Source of the DNA: a bacterium | Lineage (GTDB): Bacteria; Pseudomonadota; Alphaproteobacteria; Ferrovibrionales; Ferrovibrionaceae | Direction: 5' to 3' | NCBI GenBank assembly: GCA_022844005.1 | Contig: JALHMN010000006.1 | Coordinates: 1 to 55,768, forward strand | DNA: 55,768 bases | In this document: positions 7,334 to 17,928 of the stretch, piece by piece | How positions within the stretch are numbered: position 1 is the stretch's first letter | Layout of the letters: every line of letters starts with the position of its first letter | Notes under the pieces: generated by a model | What the model saw: only the letters and a program-made list of their open reading frames with translations | The model's database searches: none | What the model was told of the DNA's origin: nothing | Made by a program: the position numbers and the translations under genes

Positions 7334-10300
7334 TTGCCGCAAGACCCGCCAACGCCGACAATCGCCAGCCCCGGAAGGAAGTTCGATTTCCTTGCCGGGG
7401 GCGGCGAAATGGGCGCGCTCATCGCCAGCCACGATTGGGGAACGACGCCGCTGGGCCCGGCGGACAGCTGGCCGCAGAGCCTGCGCACCGTCGTCCGCGT
7501 GATGCTGACATCGCGTTTCGCGATGTGGATGGCCTGGGGACCGGAGCTCATCTTCTTCTGCAACGACGCCTATCGTCCGACGCTCGGCATGAAGCAGCCC
7601 TGGGCCCTTGGTTCACCGGCGCGCCGCGTCTGGGCCGAGATCTGGCCCGATATCGACCCCCGCATACAAACCGTCCTGCGGACGGGACAGGCCACCTGGG
7701 ACGAGGGGCTGCTGCTGTTCCTGCAACGCAGCGGCTACCCGGAGGAGACCTACCACACCTTCTCCTACAGTCCGATCCCGGACGACCAGGGCGCCATCGC
7801 GGGCATGCTGTGCGTGGTGACCGAGGAAACCGACCGGGTGCTGGCGGAGCGAAGGGTGGCGTCGCTTCAGCGTCTGGCATCCGGCTTCGGGGACTGCATC
7901 ACGCAGGCCGACGTGCAGGCAGCCATCGTACGCGAGATCGGCGCCAATCAGCGCGACCTGCCGTTTACCCTGACCTACCTGTTTGACGACGCCGGCGAAG
8001 AGGCCCGGTTGATGTGCGCCACCGGAATCGCCGACACGCATCCGGCCGCGCCCGCCTGCCAGCCTGTGGACGATCCGGGGACCGTGTGGCCGGCCGGCGC
8101 AATCCACCGACAGGGCGCCTCCATCAGCATTTCCGACCTCGCGGCGCTGTTTGACGGGATCCCCACCGGCGCCTGGGACATCGCGCCCCGGGAGGCGGTG
8201 GTGGTGCCGATCGCGCGGGCGGGGCAAGGATCGCCGCTCGGTTTCCTGGTCGTGGGTGCGAATCCCTATCGGCGCCTCGACGCCGGCTACATGACCTTCA
8301 TCGACCTCGTCGCGGGGCAGATCGCTTCCGCCGTCGCCGGCGCAAAGGCCTATGAGGCCGAGCGCCAGCGGGCCGAGGCGCTGGCCGAACTCGATCGCTC
8401 GAAGACCCTGTTCTTCTCCAATGTCAGCCACGAGTTCCGCACCCCCTTGACCCTGATGATGGGGCCGCTCGAGGAAGCGCTCGCCGATGCGCCGGAGCGG
8501 CTGGGCGATCACCGCTCGCATCTGCAGGTCGCCCATCGCAACGCGTTGCGGCTGCTGAAGCTGGTCAACACGCTCCTCGACTTCTCGCGCATCGAGGCCG
8601 GACGGATCGAGGCGCGCTACCAACCGACCGATATCGCGGCGCTGACGAGCGAACTGGCTTCGAATTTCCGTTCGGCCATGGACCGGGCGGGGCTGACTTT
8701 CACCGTGGAGGCGCCGCCGCTTCCCTCACCCGTCTATCTCGACCACGACATGTGGGAGAAGGTCGTCCTCAATCTGCTGTCCAATGCCTTCAAGTTCACG
8801 CTGGACGGAGAGGTGGCGGTCTTCGTCCGGGCCAGCGCCGATGGCGAGGGCGCGGAAATCGAGGTGCGCGATACCGGCACCGGCGTTCCCGAGGCGGAGT
8901 TGCCGAGGCTTTTCGAACGGTTCCACCGGGTGGAGGGCGCTGCCGGCCGAACCTTCGAAGGCAGCGGCATCGGCCTCGCTTTGGTGCAGGAACTGGTCAA
9001 GCTGCACGGCGGCCGCATTTCCGTGAGCAGCGTGAAAGGCGAGGGAAGCCGCTTCACGGTCTTCCTGCCCTTTGGACGCGCGCATCTGCCGGCGGAGCGG
9101 GTGACGACCGAGGCCGTGCAGGCGTCGACCAGCGTCAGGGCACAGGCCTATGTCGAGGAGGCGCTGCGCTGGCTGCCCGACAGTGGCGCCGGCCTGAACG
9201 ACGCCATCGATCACGCCGCATACGACGCCGGGGAGGATTCCGGGACCCCGACCACCGCGGCGCCGGCTGGCTCGCGGCGCATCCTGCTCGCCGACGACAA
9301 CGCGGACATGCGCGACTACGTCCGCCGTCTCCTGGTTGAGCAGGGCTACGACGTCGAGGCAGTGAGCGATGGCGCGGCGGCCCTGGAGGCGCTCGGCAGG
9401 CGGTCCTTCGACCTCGTCTTGTCCGATGTGATGATGCCGCGCCTCGACGGGTTCGGGTTGTTGAAGGCGATCAAGACGGACGAGGCGCTGCGTGAGCTGC
9501 CGGTGATCCTGCTCTCCGCGCGGGCGGGAGAGGAAGCCCGCATCGAAGGACGCGAGGCGAGGGCGGACGACTATCTCGCCAAGCCTTTCGTCACCCGCGA
9601 GCTGCTGGCCCGGGTGCGTTCCAATCTCGAAATGGCGCAGGCACGGAATCAGGTCACACAGGCATTGCGCGAGGAGGCGCGCATCCTCGAGACGTTGAAC
9701 CGGGTCGGTTCGTCGGTGGCGGGCGAACTCGATCTCGAGCGCGCGGTGCAGGTCGTGACGGATGCGGGGACCGAACTCAGCGGCGCCGCCTTCGGCGCCT
9801 TCTTCTACAACGTGGTCGACGAGACGGGCGAAGCCTACACGCTCTATACGATCTCGGGCGTGCCGCGCGAGGCCTTCTCCTCCTTCCCGATGCCGCGCAA
9901 GACGGCGATCTTCCAGCCGACCTTCGACGGGACGGGGGTGCTGCGGTCGGATGACATCACCGGCGATCCGCGCTATGGCAGGAACGATCCCCATCATGGG
10001 ATGCCGAAGGGGCATCTGCCCGTGCGCAGCTACCTCGCTGTGCCGGTGACGTCGCGGACAGGCGCCGCCATCGGGGGCCTCTTCTTCGGCCATCCCGAAC
10101 CCGGGATCTTCACCGAGCGTTCGGAGCGGCTGGTGCTGGGCCTCGCGTCGCAGGCCGCGATCGCGATCGACAACGGCCGGCTCTACCGCGCCGCCCGCGT
10201 CAGCGAGGAGCGGCTCGCCGGCCTGAACGAAGAGTTGGAAGCCCGCGTGTTGGAGCGCACGGGCGAACTGAAGGTGGCCTATGAACAGCTGCGCCAGGAA

Positions 10301-11869
10301 GTGGCCGAGCGCGAGCGGGTCGAGGATGCGCTGCGGCAGGCGCAGAAGATGGAAACCATCGGCCAGTTGGCCGGCGGCGTGGCGCATGATTTCAACAACC
10401 TGCTGACCATCATCGTCGGTAATCTGGAGACGCTGCAGCGCCGCCTGAGCGCCGGCGTCGAACCGGAGACCTTGCGCCGATCAGCCGAGAATGCCTTCCG
10501 GGGCGCCAAGCGCGCCGCGGCATTGACGCAGAGCCTGCTCGCCTTCTCGCGGCGCCAGCCGCTCGATCCGAAGCCGCTCGACATCAACAAGATCGTCTCG
10601 GGCATGTCGGATCTGCTGCAGCGGACGCTCGGAGAACAGATCGCTGTGCAGACGGTGCTGGCCGGCGGGATCTGGCGCTCCTTTGCCGATCCCAACCAGC
10701 TGGAGAGCGCGATCTTGAACCTTGCCGTCAATGCCCGGGATGCGATGCCCGGCGGCGGTCGGCTCACCATCGAGACGGCGAACGTGCATCTCGACGAGGC
10801 CTACAGCGCGATGCAGTCCGAGGTTGCGCCCGGCCAGTACGCCGTGGTTGCCGTGACCGATTCCGGAACGGGAATGAGCAAGGACGTGATGACGCGGGCC
10901 TTCGATCCCTTCTTCACCACGAAGGATACGGGTCATGGCACCGGGCTCGGCCTGTCCCAGGTCTATGGTTTCGTCAAACAGTCCGGCGGACATGTGAAGC
11001 TCTACAGCGAGGCCGGGCAGGGCACGACCGTGAAGATCTACCTGCCGCGCCTGCTGAGCATTGGTCGCGAGGAGGAAGCAGACGCGCAGGAGAGCGTGGC
11101 GCCGCGCGGGCTCGGGTCGGAACTCGTCCTGGTCGTCGAGGACGACGACGATGTCCGGACCCATTCGACCGAGATCCTGCGCGAACTGGGCTACAACGTC
11201 ATGGAGGCGGCAAACGGGGCGGTCGCTCTGGCCATCCTGGAACGGAACCCGCAGATCAAGTTGCTTTTCACCGATGTCGGACTGCCCGGCGGCATGAACG
11301 GCCGCCAGCTGGCCGATGCCGCACGCGCGCGCTTTCCGCGCCTGAAGGTGCTTTTCACCACCGGTTATGCGAAGAACGCGATCGTGCATGACGGCAGGCT
11401 GGACCCCGGGGTTCAGCTGATCACGAAGCCCTTCGTCTACGACGCTCTGGCTGCCAAGGTTCGCGACATGCTCGATCTAGACGATAGTCCCAAACATGTC
11501 CTGGTGGTCGAGGACGAGGCGCTGGTCCGGATGCTGACTGTCGACGAGTTGCTCGACCTCGGGTTTCAGGTCGAGGAGGCGGGCAACGCCACCGAGGCGC
11601 TGAACAAGATGCGCATCGCCGCCGGCCGGATCGACGCGGTCATCGTCGATGTCGGCTTGCCGGACCGCAAGGGTGACGATCTGGCGCGCGAACTGCGCTG
11701 CATGTACGTCGATCTGCCGGTGGTGATCGCCACCGGCTATGGCGTGGAGAACTTCCGCGCCGCCTTTGCCGAAGACCGGATGGTGCGCTTCGTGACCAAG
11801 CCCTACGAAACGTCGGCGCTGGCGGCGGCGCTCAGTGAAGTGGGCGTGACGGCGCCGCCGAAAGAGTGA
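7334..11869 (+). CDS. Very large hybrid sensor histidine kinase with two kinase cores and three receiver domains
   Basis: The start is TTG 7334, preceded by GGGGGAGA at good spacing; the next ATG (about 7409) would cut into the conserved sensor region. The 1511-aa protein has no clear membrane segment. Order: PAS-like sensor (about 20-160, with SRFAMWMAWGPELIFFCNDAYRP), GAF-like region (170-335), HisKA with His366 in NVSHEFRTP, HATPase (to about 590), receiver with Asp698, GAF (785-950), coiled coil, a second HisKA with His1018 in GGVAHDFNN, a second HATPase (to 1240), then receivers with Asp1314 and Asp1439. Two phosphate-donating cores of different classes in one chain suggest integration of two signals. 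No output regulator is adjacent. The start lies next to an inverted repeat. Confidence 0.88.
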   Translation: MPQDPPTPTIASPGRKFDFLAGGGEMGALIASHDWGTTPLGPADSWPQSLRTVVRVMLTSRFAMWMAWGPELIFFCNDAYRPTLGMKQPWALGSPARRVWAEIWPDIDPRIQTVLRTGQATWDEGLLLFLQRSGYPEETYHTFSYSPIPDDQGAIAGMLCVVTEETDRVLAERRVASLQRLASGFGDCITQADVQAAIVREIGANQRDLPFTLTYLFDDAGEEARLMCATGIADTHPAAPACQPVDDPGTVWPAGAIHRQGASISISDLAALFDGIPTGAWDIAPREAVVVPIARAGQGSPLGFLVVGANPYRRLDAGYMTFIDLVAGQIASAVAGAKAYEAERQRAEALAELDRSKTLFFSNVSHEFRTPLTLMMGPLEEALADAPERLGDHRSHLQVAHRNALRLLKLVNTLLDFSRIEAGRIEARYQPTDIAALTSELASNFRSAMDRAGLTFTVEAPPLPSPVYLDHDMWEKVVLNLLSNAFKFTLDGEVAVFVRASADGEGAEIEVRDTGTGVPEAELPRLFERFHRVEGAAGRTFEGSGIGLALVQELVKLHGGRISVSSVKGEGSRFTVFLPFGRAHLPAERVTTEAVQASTSVRAQAYVEEALRWLPDSGAGLNDAIDHAAYDAGEDSGTPTTAAPAGSRRILLADDNADMRDYVRRLLVEQGYDVEAVSDGAAALEALGRRSFDLVLSDVMMPRLDGFGLLKAIKTDEALRELPVILLSARAGEEARIEGREARADDYLAKPFVTRELLARVRSNLEMAQARNQVTQALREEARILETLNRVGSSVAGELDLERAVQVVTDAGTELSGAAFGAFFYNVVDETGEAYTLYTISGVPREAFSSFPMPRKTAIFQPTFDGTGVLRSDDITGDPRYGRNDPHHGMPKGHLPVRSYLAVPVTSRTGAAIGGLFFGHPEPGIFTERSERLVLGLASQAAIAIDNGRLYRAARVSEERLAGLNEELEARVLERTGELKVAYEQLRQEVAERERVEDALRQAQKMETIGQLAGGVAHDFNNLLTIIVGNLETLQRRLSAGVEPETLRRSAENAFRGAKRAAALTQSLLAFSRRQPLDPKPLDINKIVSGMSDLLQRTLGEQIAVQTVLAGGIWRSFADPNQLESAILNLAVNARDAMPGGGRLTIETANVHLDEAYSAMQSEVAPGQYAVVAVTDSGTGMSKDVMTRAFDPFFTTKDTGHGTGLGLSQVYGFVKQSGGHVKLYSEAGQGTTVKIYLPRLLSIGREEEADAQESVAPRGLGSELVLVVEDDDDVRTHSTEILRELGYNVMEAANGAVALAILERNPQIKLLFTDVGLPGGMNGRQLADAARARFPRLKVLFTTGYAKNAIVHDGRLDPGVQLITKPFVYDALAAKVRDMLDLDDSPKHVLVVEDEALVRMLTVDELLDLGFQVEEAGNATEALNKMRIAAGRIDAVIVDVGLPDRKGDDLARELRCMYVDLPVVIATGYGVENFRAAFAEDRMVRFVTKPYETSALAAALSEVGVTAPPKE

Positions 11870-11880
11870 GAGCCGCCGCC

Positions 11881-12216
<336 letters not shown>

Positions 12217-12239
12217 CTGCGGTTCTCCTGGACGTCGTT

Positions 12240-12476
12240 CTATTCTGCCGGCGCCGAAGTCTGCAGGGCAAGGGCATGCAGAACCCCGCCCATGTTCCCC
12301 TTCAACGCCTTGTAGACGAGTTGGTGCTGCTGCACCCGGCTCTTGCCCTTGAAGGCGCTCGAGACGATGTGGGCGGCGTAGTGATCGCCGTCGCCCCGCA
12401 GGTCCTGGATGGAGACCTGAGCGTCGGGGAACGCTGCCTTGATCATGCGCTCGATATCTTCGGCCGCCATCGCCAT
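12240..12476 (-). CDS. bolA: BolA-family protein
   Basis: This 78-aa protein matches the BolA/IbaG fold: [21 protein letters not shown], the [29 protein letters not shown] core and a Gly-rich end with LHALAL. Family members bind [2Fe-2S] clusters with CGFS glutaredoxins, and the next gene downstream encodes exactly that. The start could be ATG 12476 or ATG 12470. It begins 8 bp after the purL stop, so it is probably co-transcribed with the purine genes, a common alphaproteobacterial arrangement. Confidence 0.93.
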   Translation of the reverse strand: MAMAAEDIERMIKAAFPDAQVSIQDLRGDGDHYAAHIVSSAFKGKSRVQQHQLVYKALKGNMGGVLHALALQTSAPAE

Positions 12477-12484
12477 CGGTCGTC

Positions 12485-14662
12485 TCAGCCTTCCATGTAG
12501 CGGGGCAGCCAGCCTTCATGCGCGGTTTGAAGCTCGCGCAAGGATATGGCGCGGCTGCCGCCGAAGGTCAACGCGTCGCCGCCGACTTTTCCGAGCGGGA
12601 AGGCCGGCACGCCCGAGGTCCTGGCTGCCGCGAGGATGGTCTCGGCCGCTTCCGGCGCCGCGGCGAGAACATAGCGCCCCTGGTCCTCGCCGAAGGCGAT
12701 GGCATGCGCCGGGCCGGACGGCAGGGAAATGCCGGCGCCGCGCTTGGCCGCCAGGCACATCTCGGCCACCGCCACCAGAAGGCCACCGTCGGAAATGTCG
12801 TGGCAGGCGGTGACGTGGCCGGCCAGGATCTGGCCGCGAACGAAGTCGCCGTTGCGGCGCTCGACCGCGAGATCAACCGGCGGCGGCGGGCCGTCCTCGC
12901 GGCCGAGCAGCTCGCGCAGGTAGATCGACTGACCCAGATGGCCTCGGGTCTCGCCGATCAGGATCAGCACCTCGCCATCGGCCTTCGGCGCCACCTTCAC
13001 GGCCTTGGACAGATCCTGGATCAGGCCGACACCGCCGATCGCCGGGGTGGGCAGCACGCCCTGGCCCTGGGTCTCGTTGTAGAGCGAGACGTTGCCGGAA
13101 ACGACCGGGTAGTCGAGCGCCAGGCAGGCCTTGCGCATGCCTTCGATGCAGCCGGCGAACTGGCCCATGATTTCGGGACGTTCGGGATTGCCGAAGTTCA
13201 TGCAGTCGGTGACGGCCAGCGGCAGCGCGCCGGTGGCGGTGATGTTGCGCCAGGTCTCGACCACCGCCTGGGTGCCGCCCATCTCGGGATCGGCCTTGCA
13301 GTAGCGCGGCGTGCAGTCGGTAGTGACGGCGACGGCCTTCTGCGTCCCGTGTACGCGCACCAGTGCAGCGTCACCGCCCGGCTGGATCAGGGTGTCGCCC
13401 ATGACGGTATGGTCGTACTGCCGCCAGATCCAGCGGCGCGAGCAGAGGTCGGGCGAGCCGATCAGGTGCAGCAGGGCGTCCGCCGTGTCGCCCGCGGGTG
13501 CGACATCGCCCAGGGCGGCCGGCGGGACGGTCATCCTGACCGGCCGGTCGTAGGAAGGGGCGTTGCTGGCGAGGGGGGCGACCGGCAGGTCGGCGGCGAT
13601 GGCGCCGTCCTTCTTCAGGATCATGCGGCCGGTGTCGGTGACCCGGCCGATGACGGCGAAGTCGAGTTCCCACTTCTCGAAGATCAGCCGCGCCACGTCC
13701 TCTCGGCCGGGCTTCAGGATCATCAGCATGCGCTCCTGGCTCTCTGAGAGCATGAGTTCGTAGGCGGTCATCTTCGGCTCGCGGGCCGGCACCTGGTCGA
13801 GGTCGAGCTCAATGCCGACGCCGCCCTTGGATGCCATTTCGAAGGAAGACGAGGTGAGGCCGGCCGCTCCCATGTCCTGGATGGCGACGATGGCGTCGCT
13901 CTCCATCAGCTCCAGGCAGGCTTCGATCAGGAGCTTCTCGACGAAGGGGTCACCGACCTGGACGGTGGGGCGCTTTTCCTCGGACTTGTCGTCGAATTCG
14001 GCCGAGGCCATGACGGCGCCGTGGATGCCGTCGCGTCCGGTCTTGGAGCCGACATAGACCACCGGATTGCCGATGCCGGCGGCGGCCGAATAGAAGATCT
14101 TGTCGGTGCGGGCGAGGCCCACCGTCATCGCATTGACGAGGATGTTGCCGTTGTAGGAGGGGTGGAAGGTGCACTCCCCCCCCACCGTCGGCACACCGAC
14201 GCAGTTGCCGTAGCCGCCGATGCCCCTGACCACGCCGTTCACCAGGGTGCGGGTCTTCGGGTGCTTCGGATCGCCGAAGCGCAGCGCGTTCAAGTTGGCG
14301 ATCGGCCGCGCGCCCATGGTGAAGACATCGCGCAGGATGCCGCCAACCCCGGTCGCCGCCCCTTGGTAGGGTTCGATGAAACTCGGATGGTTGTGGCTTT
14401 CCATCTTAAAGATGATCGCCTGGCCGTCGCCGATGTCGATCACGCCGGCATTCTCGCCCGGGCCGCAGATCACCCAGGGTGCCTCGGTGGGGAGCTGGCG
14501 CAGCCACTTCTTCGATGACTTGTAGGAGCAGTGCTCGCTCCACATGGCGCCGAAGATGCCGAGTTCGACCAGGTTCGGGGTGCGGCCCAGAATTTCGACG
14601 ACGCGCTTGAACTCGTCTTGGGTGAGACCGTGCGCGGCGACGACCTCGGGGGAAAGGTTCAC
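12485..14662 (-). CDS. purL: Phosphoribosylformylglycinamidine synthase subunit PurL
   Basis: PurL uses ATP and ammonia from PurQ to convert FGAR to FGAM in purine synthesis. The 725-aa protein is the small PurL type, which works with separate PurQ and PurS. Marks are [23 protein letters not shown] near residue 95, the SEHCSYK segment near 45, and a repeated AIRS-type ATP fold with [12 protein letters not shown] in the second half. The start is GTG 14662, overlapping the purQ stop by four bases (GTGA), which implies coupled translation. purS is not adjacent. Confidence 0.97.
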   Translation of the reverse strand: MNLSPEVVAAHGLTQDEFKRVVEILGRTPNLVELGIFGAMWSEHCSYKSSKKWLRQLPTEAPWVICGPGENAGVIDIGDGQAIIFKMESHNHPSFIEPYQGAATGVGGILRDVFTMGARPIANLNALRFGDPKHPKTRTLVNGVVRGIGGYGNCVGVPTVGGECTFHPSYNGNILVNAMTVGLARTDKIFYSAAAGIGNPVVYVGSKTGRDGIHGAVMASAEFDDKSEEKRPTVQVGDPFVEKLLIEACLELMESDAIVAIQDMGAAGLTSSSFEMASKGGVGIELDLDQVPAREPKMTAYELMLSESQERMLMILKPGREDVARLIFEKWELDFAVIGRVTDTGRMILKKDGAIAADLPVAPLASNAPSYDRPVRMTVPPAALGDVAPAGDTADALLHLIGSPDLCSRRWIWRQYDHTVMGDTLIQPGGDAALVRVHGTQKAVAVTTDCTPRYCKADPEMGGTQAVVETWRNITATGALPLAVTDCMNFGNPERPEIMGQFAGCIEGMRKACLALDYPVVSGNVSLYNETQGQGVLPTPAIGGVGLIQDLSKAVKVAPKADGEVLILIGETRGHLGQSIYLRELLGREDGPPPPVDLAVERRNGDFVRGQILAGHVTACHDISDGGLLVAVAEMCLAAKRGAGISLPSGPAHAIAFGEDQGRYVLAAAPEAAETILAAARTSGVPAFPLGKVGGDALTFGGSRAISLRELQTAHEGWLPRYMEG

Positions 14663-15348
14663 GACAGGGCCTCGACCAGGGAATCCAGGATGAGCTTGCC
14701 GTCGGTGCCGCCCAGCGCCGGATCGGCGAGGCGCTCGGGATGCGGCATCATGCCGAGGACGGTGCGTTCGGCATTGAAGATGCCGGCGATGTTGCGGGCG
14801 GCGCCGTTCGGATTGGCTTCGGCCACGACACGGCCGTCCGGCGTGCAGTAACGCATGGCGACGAGCCCGTCACCCTCGAGACGATCGAGCGTCTCGGCAT
14901 CCGCGATATAGTTTCCGTCGGCATGGGCGATCGGGATGCGCAGCACTTGGCCTGGCCGGCATTTGGCGGTGAATTCCGTCTGATTGGTCTCGACCTTCAG
15001 GTCGACTTCGGCGCAGACGAACTTCAGGTGTGAATTCTGGATGAGCGCGCCAGGGAGAAGGCCGACTTCGGTGGCGACCTGGAAACCGTTGCAGATGGCG
15101 AGCACCCGGGTGCCCTTTTTCGCCCGCGCCACCACCTCGCGCATGGCCGGGGAATGGGCGGCCATGGCGCCGCAGCGCAGGTAGTCGCCATAGGAGAAGC
15201 CGCCCGGCAGCACGATCAGATCAACCTTTGGGAAGTCGGCATCGCGATGCCACACCATATGGGGCTCATGCCCCATGCTGCTGGTCAGGGCGACCTTGGC
15301 GTCGCGGTCGCAGTTGGAGCCGGGAAAGACGATCACGGCGGCTTGCAT
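14659..15348 (-). CDS. purQ: Phosphoribosylformylglycinamidine synthase subunit PurQ
   Basis: The 229-aa glutamine amidotransferase supplies ammonia to PurL. It shows the class I features: [12 protein letters not shown] at the start, [12 protein letters not shown], the nucleophile Cys in LAICNGFQ near residue 87, and [11 protein letters not shown] with the catalytic His near the end. ATG 15348 is chosen because the family begins with [14 protein letters not shown]; a longer upstream reading is unrelated. It is the first gene of the purQ-purL-bolA-grxD run, divergent from the nitrile hydratase operon across 108 bp, where purS would usually be found. Confidence 0.97.
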   Translation of the reverse strand: MQAAVIVFPGSNCDRDAKVALTSSMGHEPHMVWHRDADFPKVDLIVLPGGFSYGDYLRCGAMAAHSPAMREVVARAKKGTRVLAICNGFQVATEVGLLPGALIQNSHLKFVCAEVDLKVETNQTEFTAKCRPGQVLRIPIAHADGNYIADAETLDRLEGDGLVAMRYCTPDGRVVAEANPNGAARNIAGIFNAERTVLGMMPHPERLADPALGGTDGKLILDSLVEALS

Positions 15349-15456
15349 GGCCGTTCGCTCCGCTGGGGTCGGGGGGTGGACAGGGGCGGAACCTAGCCGA
15401 AGAGGGCGGATTCGGGAAGGCTTGCCGCGGCCCCGAGGATGCGGCACCGTCTCTCC

Positions 15457-16095
15457 ATGACCCAGGAAACTCACGAGCATTCGCCCGACCTTCACCATGA
15501 CCACGATCATTCCGACGTGCCGGCGGCGCTGGCGCTCAGGGTGAAGGCGCTGGAGTCGCTTCTGGTCGAGAAGGGGCTCGTCGATCCCGCCGCCCTCGAC
15601 TACCTGATCGACCTCTACGAGACCAAGATCGGTCCCCGCAACGGCGCCCGGGTCGTCGCCCGCGCCTGGACCGATCCCGCCTACAAGAAGCGCCTGCTCG
15701 AGAAGGGCGGAAACGCCATCAGGGAACTCGGCTACGAGGGACGGCAGGGCGAGGACATCGTCGTCGTCGAGAACACACCGGGCGTCCACAACGTCGTCGT
15801 CTGCACGCTCTGCTCCTGCTACCCCTGGCCGGTGCTGGGCCTCCCCCCCGTCTGGTACAAGGCGGCGCCCTATCGCTCGCGGGTGGTGATCGACCCGCGG
15901 GGCGTGCTGGCGGAGTTCGGCGTCAGCCTGCCCGAGGCGACCGAGGTGCGGGTCTGGGACAGCACCTCGGAGGTCCGCTACATGGTGCTGCCCGAGCGTC
16001 CGGCGGGCAGCGAGGGGATGAGCGAGGAGGCGCTGGCCGATCTCGTCACCCGCGATTGCATGATCGGCACCGGCCTCGCGAGGGCGCCGAAATGA
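15457..16095 (+). CDS. nthA: Nitrile hydratase alpha subunit, cobalt type
   Basis: With the beta subunit it hydrates nitriles to amides at a low-spin metal centre. The 212-aa protein has the metal-claw motif VCTLCSC (Cys116, Cys119, Cys121) followed by [14 protein letters not shown]; Thr in the claw marks the cobalt class, whereas iron enzymes usually have Ser. [17 protein letters not shown] and [16 protein letters not shown] are also typical. Residues 6-18 contain six histidines, a possible metal-handling tail. ATG 15457 is chosen; an in-frame ATG at 15439 adds six residues and cannot be excluded. It overlaps nthB by ATGA and leads a five-gene coupled operon. Confidence 0.95.
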   Translation: MTQETHEHSPDLHHDHDHSDVPAALALRVKALESLLVEKGLVDPAALDYLIDLYETKIGPRNGARVVARAWTDPAYKKRLLEKGGNAIRELGYEGRQGEDIVVVENTPGVHNVVVCTLCSCYPWPVLGLPPVWYKAAPYRSRVVIDPRGVLAEFGVSLPEATEVRVWDSTSEVRYMVLPERPAGSEGMSEEALADLVTRDCMIGTGLARAPK

Positions 16096-16745
16096 ACGGC
16101 GCGCATGACATGGGCGGCATGCAGGGCTTCGGCCCGGTGAACCCGGAGACGGACGAACCGGTCTTCCATGCGGAATGGGAGCGCCGCGCCTTCGCCATCA
16201 CCCTGGCGGCCGGGTCCCTCGGCAAGTGGAACATCGACCAGTCGCGCTATGCCCGCGAGAAGCAGCCGCCGGCCGAGTATCTCGCCACCAGTTATTACGA
16301 GCACTGGCTCTATGGGCTGGAACGCCTGCTGGTCGAGCGCGGCCTGCTGACGGCCGAGGAACTGAAGAGCGGCAAGGCGGCCGGACCGGCGCCGGTGGCG
16401 GCGGTCGGTGTCGAGCGCATGGGCGAGATCATCAGGAAGGGCGGGGCGCATCGCATCGCCTCCGACCAGCCGGCGCAGTTCAAGCCGGGACAGAAAGTGC
16501 GGGTGAGGAACCATCACCCGATCGGCCATACCCGCGCGCCGCGCTATGTGCGGGGCCGCGAGGGGGTGATCGACCGCGACCACGGCGTCTTCGTCTTCGC
16601 CGATACCAGCGGATCGGACAAGGGGCCGAAGCCGCAGCACTGCTACGTGGTCCGGTTCGGCGCGCAGGACCTGTGGGGGCCGGAGGCGAACCCGCGCGAC
16701 GTGCTGCTGATCGACCTGTGGGACGACCACCTGGACGCGGTGTGA
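16092..16745 (+). CDS. nthB: Nitrile hydratase beta subunit
   Basis: The 217-aa protein forms the catalytic heterodimer with NthA. It starts with the family signature [16 protein letters not shown] and continues with [21 protein letters not shown] and the [13 protein letters not shown] helix. The C-terminal half is the SH3-like barrel, with [20 protein letters not shown] and [14 protein letters not shown]. Its ATG overlaps the nthA stop (ATGA), and its own stop overlaps the accessory gene by GTGA, indicating translation in a fixed ratio. Length and order alpha-beta-accessory fit the cobalt-type clusters. Confidence 0.95.
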   Translation: MNGAHDMGGMQGFGPVNPETDEPVFHAEWERRAFAITLAAGSLGKWNIDQSRYAREKQPPAEYLATSYYEHWLYGLERLLVERGLLTAEELKSGKAAGPAPVAAVGVERMGEIIRKGGAHRIASDQPAQFKPGQKVRVRNHHPIGHTRAPRYVRGREGVIDRDHGVFVFADTSGSDKGPKPQHCYVVRFGAQDLWGPEANPRDVLLIDLWDDHLDAV

Positions 16746-17113
16746 GCGCCGGCCCCGACCTCGCCGCCCTGCCGGCCATCCCGCGCGATGCCGAGGGCCC
16801 GGTGTTTCGCGAGCCGTGGGAGGCGCAGGCTTTCGCGCTGGCGGTGAAGCTGCACGAGACGGGTCTTTTCACCTGGGCCGAATGGGCGGCGACGCTGGCG
16901 CAGGCGATCGACACCGCCCAGGCCGAAGGCGATCCCGACCTCGGCGACACCTACTATCATCACTGGATGGCCGCCCTGGAGCGCCTGGTGACGGCGAAGG
17001 GCGTCCTCACCACCGCGGCGCTGGACCGGCGCACCCATGCCTGGGAACACGCCTATCTGCGCACACCGCATGGACAACCGGTCGACCTGATGCCGGAGGA
17101 CGAGCATCCATGA
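16742..17113 (+). CDS. Nitrile hydratase accessory (activator) protein
   Basis: The 123-aa protein resembles the N-terminal part of the beta subunit, as do the small activators that carry alpha subunits and insert cobalt by subunit exchange. Compare its PVFREPWEAQAFALAVKLHE and YYHHWMAALERLVTAKG with the matching helices in NthB. The start is GTG 16742 overlapping the nthB stop; the stop overlaps the next gene by ATGA. No separate cobalt transporter gene is present nearby. Confidence 0.88.
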   Translation: MSAGPDLAALPAIPRDAEGPVFREPWEAQAFALAVKLHETGLFTWAEWAATLAQAIDTAQAEGDPDLGDTYYHHWMAALERLVTAKGVLTTAALDRRTHAWEHAYLRTPHGQPVDLMPEDEHP

Positions 17114-17928
17114 AGCTCCTGCGCATCGCGCTCGCGCTGGCATTGTCGGCCATCGCGCTGCCCGCCCGCGCGGCCGACCTCATGCCGCTGTTCGATGCGC
17201 ATATGCACTACAACTGGGAGCCGACCCCGCGCTATTCGCTGCCGGAGATCCTGGCGCTGTTCAAGGCATCGGGCGTCACCGGCGTGCTGGCGACCAGCCG
17301 CCCGAACGACGGCACCCGCGCCCTCGTCGACGCGAAGCCGGAGGGCCTGTGGGTGGTGCCCTTCATCCGCCCCTACAACGTCCGCGCCGATATCGGCACC
17401 TGGTTCAACGACCAGCGGACCATCCGGCTGATCCGGACGGAGTTCGAGCGCGGCTACTACCGCGGCATCGGCGAATTCCACATCTACGGCCAATCGGCCG
17501 CGACGGACTGGGTGAAGGAGATCGTCGGCTTCGCCGCCGAGAAGGGTCTGTTCCTGCATGCCCATGCCGATGACGAAGCGGTCGAGATCCTGTTCGGCCA
17601 CGATGCCCGGACCCGGATGATCTGGGCCCATACCGGCTTCTCGACCGCGCCCGAGAAGGTGGCGGCCTATCTGCAGCGCTGGCCGGACCTGTGGTGCGAG
17701 TTGTCCTATCGCAGCGGCATCACCGAGGGCGGCAGGCTGACGGCGGAATGGCGGGCGCTGTTCGAGCGCTTCCCGGGCCGCTTCCTGCTGGGCTCCGACA
17801 CCTGGACCAACGGGCGCTGGGAAAGCTATGCCGAGATCATGGCGGGCTATCGCGTCTGGCTGGAACAGCTGCCCCGACCGATCGCCGAGCAGATCGCCTT
17901 CCGAACCGCCGAAAAACTGTTCCGATGA
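17110..17928 (+). CDS. Exported amidohydrolase-superfamily (metal-dependent hydrolase) protein
   Basis: The 272-aa protein has a signal peptide (MKLLRIALALALSAIALPARA, cut before ADL), so it probably acts in the periplasm. The mature part follows the amidohydrolase-2 TIM barrel: an HxH pair in LFDAHMHYN, then FLHAHADDE, MIWAHTGFS and LLGSDTW, which give the usual His/His/His/Asp metal ligands. Its ATG overlaps the accessory-protein stop and its stop overlaps the next gene, so it is part of the nitrile operon. A canonical amidase signature (Ser-Ser-Lys) is absent. Whether it processes a nitrile- or amide-derived compound is unknown; family members act on very varied substrates. Confidence 0.8.
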   Translation: MKLLRIALALALSAIALPARAADLMPLFDAHMHYNWEPTPRYSLPEILALFKASGVTGVLATSRPNDGTRALVDAKPEGLWVVPFIRPYNVRADIGTWFNDQRTIRLIRTEFERGYYRGIGEFHIYGQSAATDWVKEIVGFAAEKGLFLHAHADDEAVEILFGHDARTRMIWAHTGFSTAPEKVAAYLQRWPDLWCELSYRSGITEGGRLTAEWRALFERFPGRFLLGSDTWTNGRWESYAEIMAGYRVWLEQLPRPIAEQIAFRTAEKLFR

